Below are positions 61,793 to 64,000 of a stretch of DNA of 64,000 bases, piece after piece. The stretch's first letter is position 1. Each line of letters starts with the position of its first letter. The translations under genes were made by a program, and so were the position numbers. The notes below the pieces were generated by a model. It did no database searches. It was not told where the DNA came from and saw only the letters and a program-made list of their open reading frames with translations. This stretch comes from Liolophura sinensis (taxonomy: Eukaryota > Mollusca > Polyplacophora > Chitonida > Chitonidae): NCBI RefSeq assembly GCF_032854445.1, contig NC_088297.1, positions 13,563,039 to 13,627,038 on the forward strand, written 5' to 3'.

Positions 61793-63278
61793 TTCGTGTT
61801 TCCAAGCGGCGACCACCACACGAGTGTCGATTTCACAAGGAGTGACAAGACTTTATGTAACTGTCTGCCAGAAACTGTCGATTTCGTGACAAAATGCCTT
61901 ACAAATTGCGTTTAAAGTAGAAACAGGTGATACTGGCCGACCAGGTGTTCGGTTCAAGTACAACAGGATCAATCGTAATTGATTTCATGAAAACCTGGAC
62001 ACGTTTTGAGCTTGATACAAGGTCACCGCCTGGCATTGATGGATATTACAAAAAAACCCCAAAAAACCAACAAAAACACACACACACACATGCCAAACAC
62101 ATGCCCTCCCAGATGTGATCATATTGTCAGCTAATGACGTCACCATATCGCTGTATAAAAGCACATGAGTTTCATAATGGTTAATAGCCCAGTGCTCTCC
62201 TTACGTAGGAAGAAGTCAGCTAGCTGGATTTGTTACTGGTAAAACTCATGTAACTCTGCATGTGACAAGGTTTAAAACGCATTTTTATGATAAAACTATC
62301 ACTGGTCGCTATACGGTCAAAAAATGAAGAGCAGTATAGTTGATCTACTTACAGACTAATTTTCAGCCTAACATCACAGCGGAGGTTGTCCAGATTGATA
62401 GATTTACTCCGGGCACTCCGGTTGCCTCACCCATATAAACCGTCGTCGTGTAACTCAACAATTCTTCAACACAGCTTATATAAACGATTATAAACAACTA
62501 AATAAAGAAATTTACAAAAAATACAGTAAAGTAGAAATGGACCTTGCTGGACATGCTTATTTTACTGGAACAAAATGTGGAAAACACAAAACCTAAAACC
62601 CGGCAAAGCAATGGCATACTGACAATTCACTAATCAGAGCTTGTCCTTTTAACCTAGGCTGAGGGTCAAGCTAGGACAGTGCGAAGCATGCCGAATTAAA
62701 ACCTCATGAAATACTCTCGCTCGAACCTGTACGAGGCGGAAGCGTTTTACTTTTCGGCCACTACAGTATGTCAGGATTAGTCTGGGACCAGTATAATTGT
62801 TTACACACATTCCAGTGCCTAGGATGTCTGATTTATCGCCACATAACCCAGTGTTCTGGTTACAGTTTGCAGTTGTGCGGCACTTAGACCAATCTAAACC
62901 CAAACAATATCAATATATGATTTTGATTTCCATCACTACGTTTTTCGCTCGACCAGTGTGCCGCCTTCTTCATAGAGATGCCTCAACTAAGCAATGCGTG
63001 GAGGACACAGGAAATGACACCAGACATGACACCAGATAAGACACAGTACCAATAACGTACAATCTTCAGAAACCAGTTCGTGTGTATAGCTCATCCATGC
63101 CATAACCTTGGACACACGAAAGCAAGGTCACGTGAGTCTAATGTATTAATCAATTAATCGATCTTCAACGCAGACTGGATTTTATGTCTATCAGTCAGCC
63201 TATCAAACATCGATCGATTTCAACATTTCACATACAGGATATGTTTCAGTTGTGATTAGCGTACTGTCAATAAAAGCA
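61793..63278. other. Stretch without recognised gene
   Basis: A (CA)n run near 62078-62090 and short ORFs only. Confidence 0.5.
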
Positions 63279-63408
63279 GGGGCCTTCGGTGCTCAGTTGG
63301 TTAGCGCGCTAGTGCAGCGTTATGACCCAGGAGTCTCTCACTAATGCGGTCGCTGTGAGTTCAAGTCAAGCTCATGCTGGCTTCCTCTCGAACCGTACGT
63401 GGGAAGGT
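63279..63408 (+). mobile_element. SINE family A head and part of middle
   Basis: 'ggttagcgcgctagtgcagc' and 'gtgagttcaagtcaagctca'. The 3' part is missing after 'cgtgggaaggt'. Confidence 0.85.
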
Positions 63409-63694
63409 TTTTAATTTTCGTAATTTTATTCCAGAGGATCAGTAAAAAACGGAAACTAGTTCCAGAAATTTGACTTTATCAATTTACTATAGAAAAGCTA
63501 TATTTCTACAGATCTGTACCTTTATCAGTTTTTTTTAATCAGCTAATGAATGCAGTACTGAAATCCAGGTGTGCTTAGCCCTTTTCGGGTATTTTTCACT
63601 TATACTGAACAATGTTATCAATCAGGGTGGAAGAAACCGGAGTTTCCTAGGAAGAGCACCGTCTTTCGTCAGAAACCCAAAACACCTCCTGACT

Positions 63695-63950
63695 AAAGTA
63701 TGAGTGTATGCTTGGGGTATAACGTCATACTTAGTAAATTTTCAGTCATATGACAACTAGGAATCATTAGGTGTGTGTATATTATATATACACACACATA
63801 TGAAGACATATATTGTGTCTTCTTGTGGCAGGGCGAGTCCATGCCACCAAAGTGTTGCCGCCTTGAAGTATCATGTCGAAAACATGGCACCCCATCCAGT
63901 CACATTATATTGATACCGGGCCAACCAGTCATGTTTCCTTGCCCTATATG
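63695..63950 (-). mobile_element. SINE family C, tail and middle
   Basis: 'gcttggggtataacgtcata', 'cagtcatatgacaactagga', 'gaagtatcatgtcgaaaaca' and 'ccgggccaaccagtcatgtt'. It contains a short 'tatatatacacacaca' run. Confidence 0.85.
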
Positions 63951-64000
63951 CAAATTAGCTGTATGCAAATTAGCACAACAAAGGAACATTCGTCTAACGG

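Overview
The window is animal nuclear DNA: AT-rich, intron-split genes with GT..AG splice sites, dense short interspersed repeats, long AT microsatellites and several decayed DNA transposons. The commonest repeat is a tRNA-headed SINE whose 3' part ends in a (TAAA)n tail after 'ggcgtaaaacaccaatcaaa'. I know this type from mollusc genomes, so a mollusc or close lophotrochozoan relative is the best guess. No bacterial, plastid or CRISPR-like features are present.

Two cellular genes can be built exon by exon, both on the minus strand. (1) A T-brain/Eomes-type T-box transcription factor (coding exons between 23039 and 16668). Its five T-box exons are intact with phase-consistent splice sites. Its last exon carries an in-frame TAA and then coding-like sequence in three frames down to about 15881. 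(2) An 11-exon gene (58791 to 41468) that I do not recognise. It predicts a 527-residue secreted protein with two tandem copies of a four-exon module and two cysteine-rich C-terminal exons. All phases agree and the total is a multiple of three.

The most unusual locus is 29207-36546. Three near-identical 444-bp direct repeats separate two versions of an internal region. Each internal region carries a decayed Mutator-like transposase gene (+) and, converging on it, a small gene (-) for an I-PpoI-type His-Cys box endonuclease. One endonuclease copy is intact. The array is flanked by TGTT direct repeats, sits inside an older dispersed repeat, and has an uninterrupted paralogue of the insertion site at about 37560-38010. 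A diverged solo copy of the 444-bp repeat lies at 47227-47677.

Layout: 1-8457 SINEs and a 21-bp minisatellite; 8458-9563 a foldback element with GATATC every 20-21 bp around a 113-codon ORF; 9564-15105 minisatellite, SINEs and MITEs; 15106-23700 T-brain; 23700-29200 mostly empty with local tandem repeats; 29207-36546 the transposase/endonuclease array; 36547-41290 repeats; 41468-58791 the two-module secreted gene, with a LINE, SINEs and MITEs in its introns; 58792-64000 MITEs, a 60-bp coding-like tandem repeat and SINE fragments.

All family names are from recognition by eye; no search was run.
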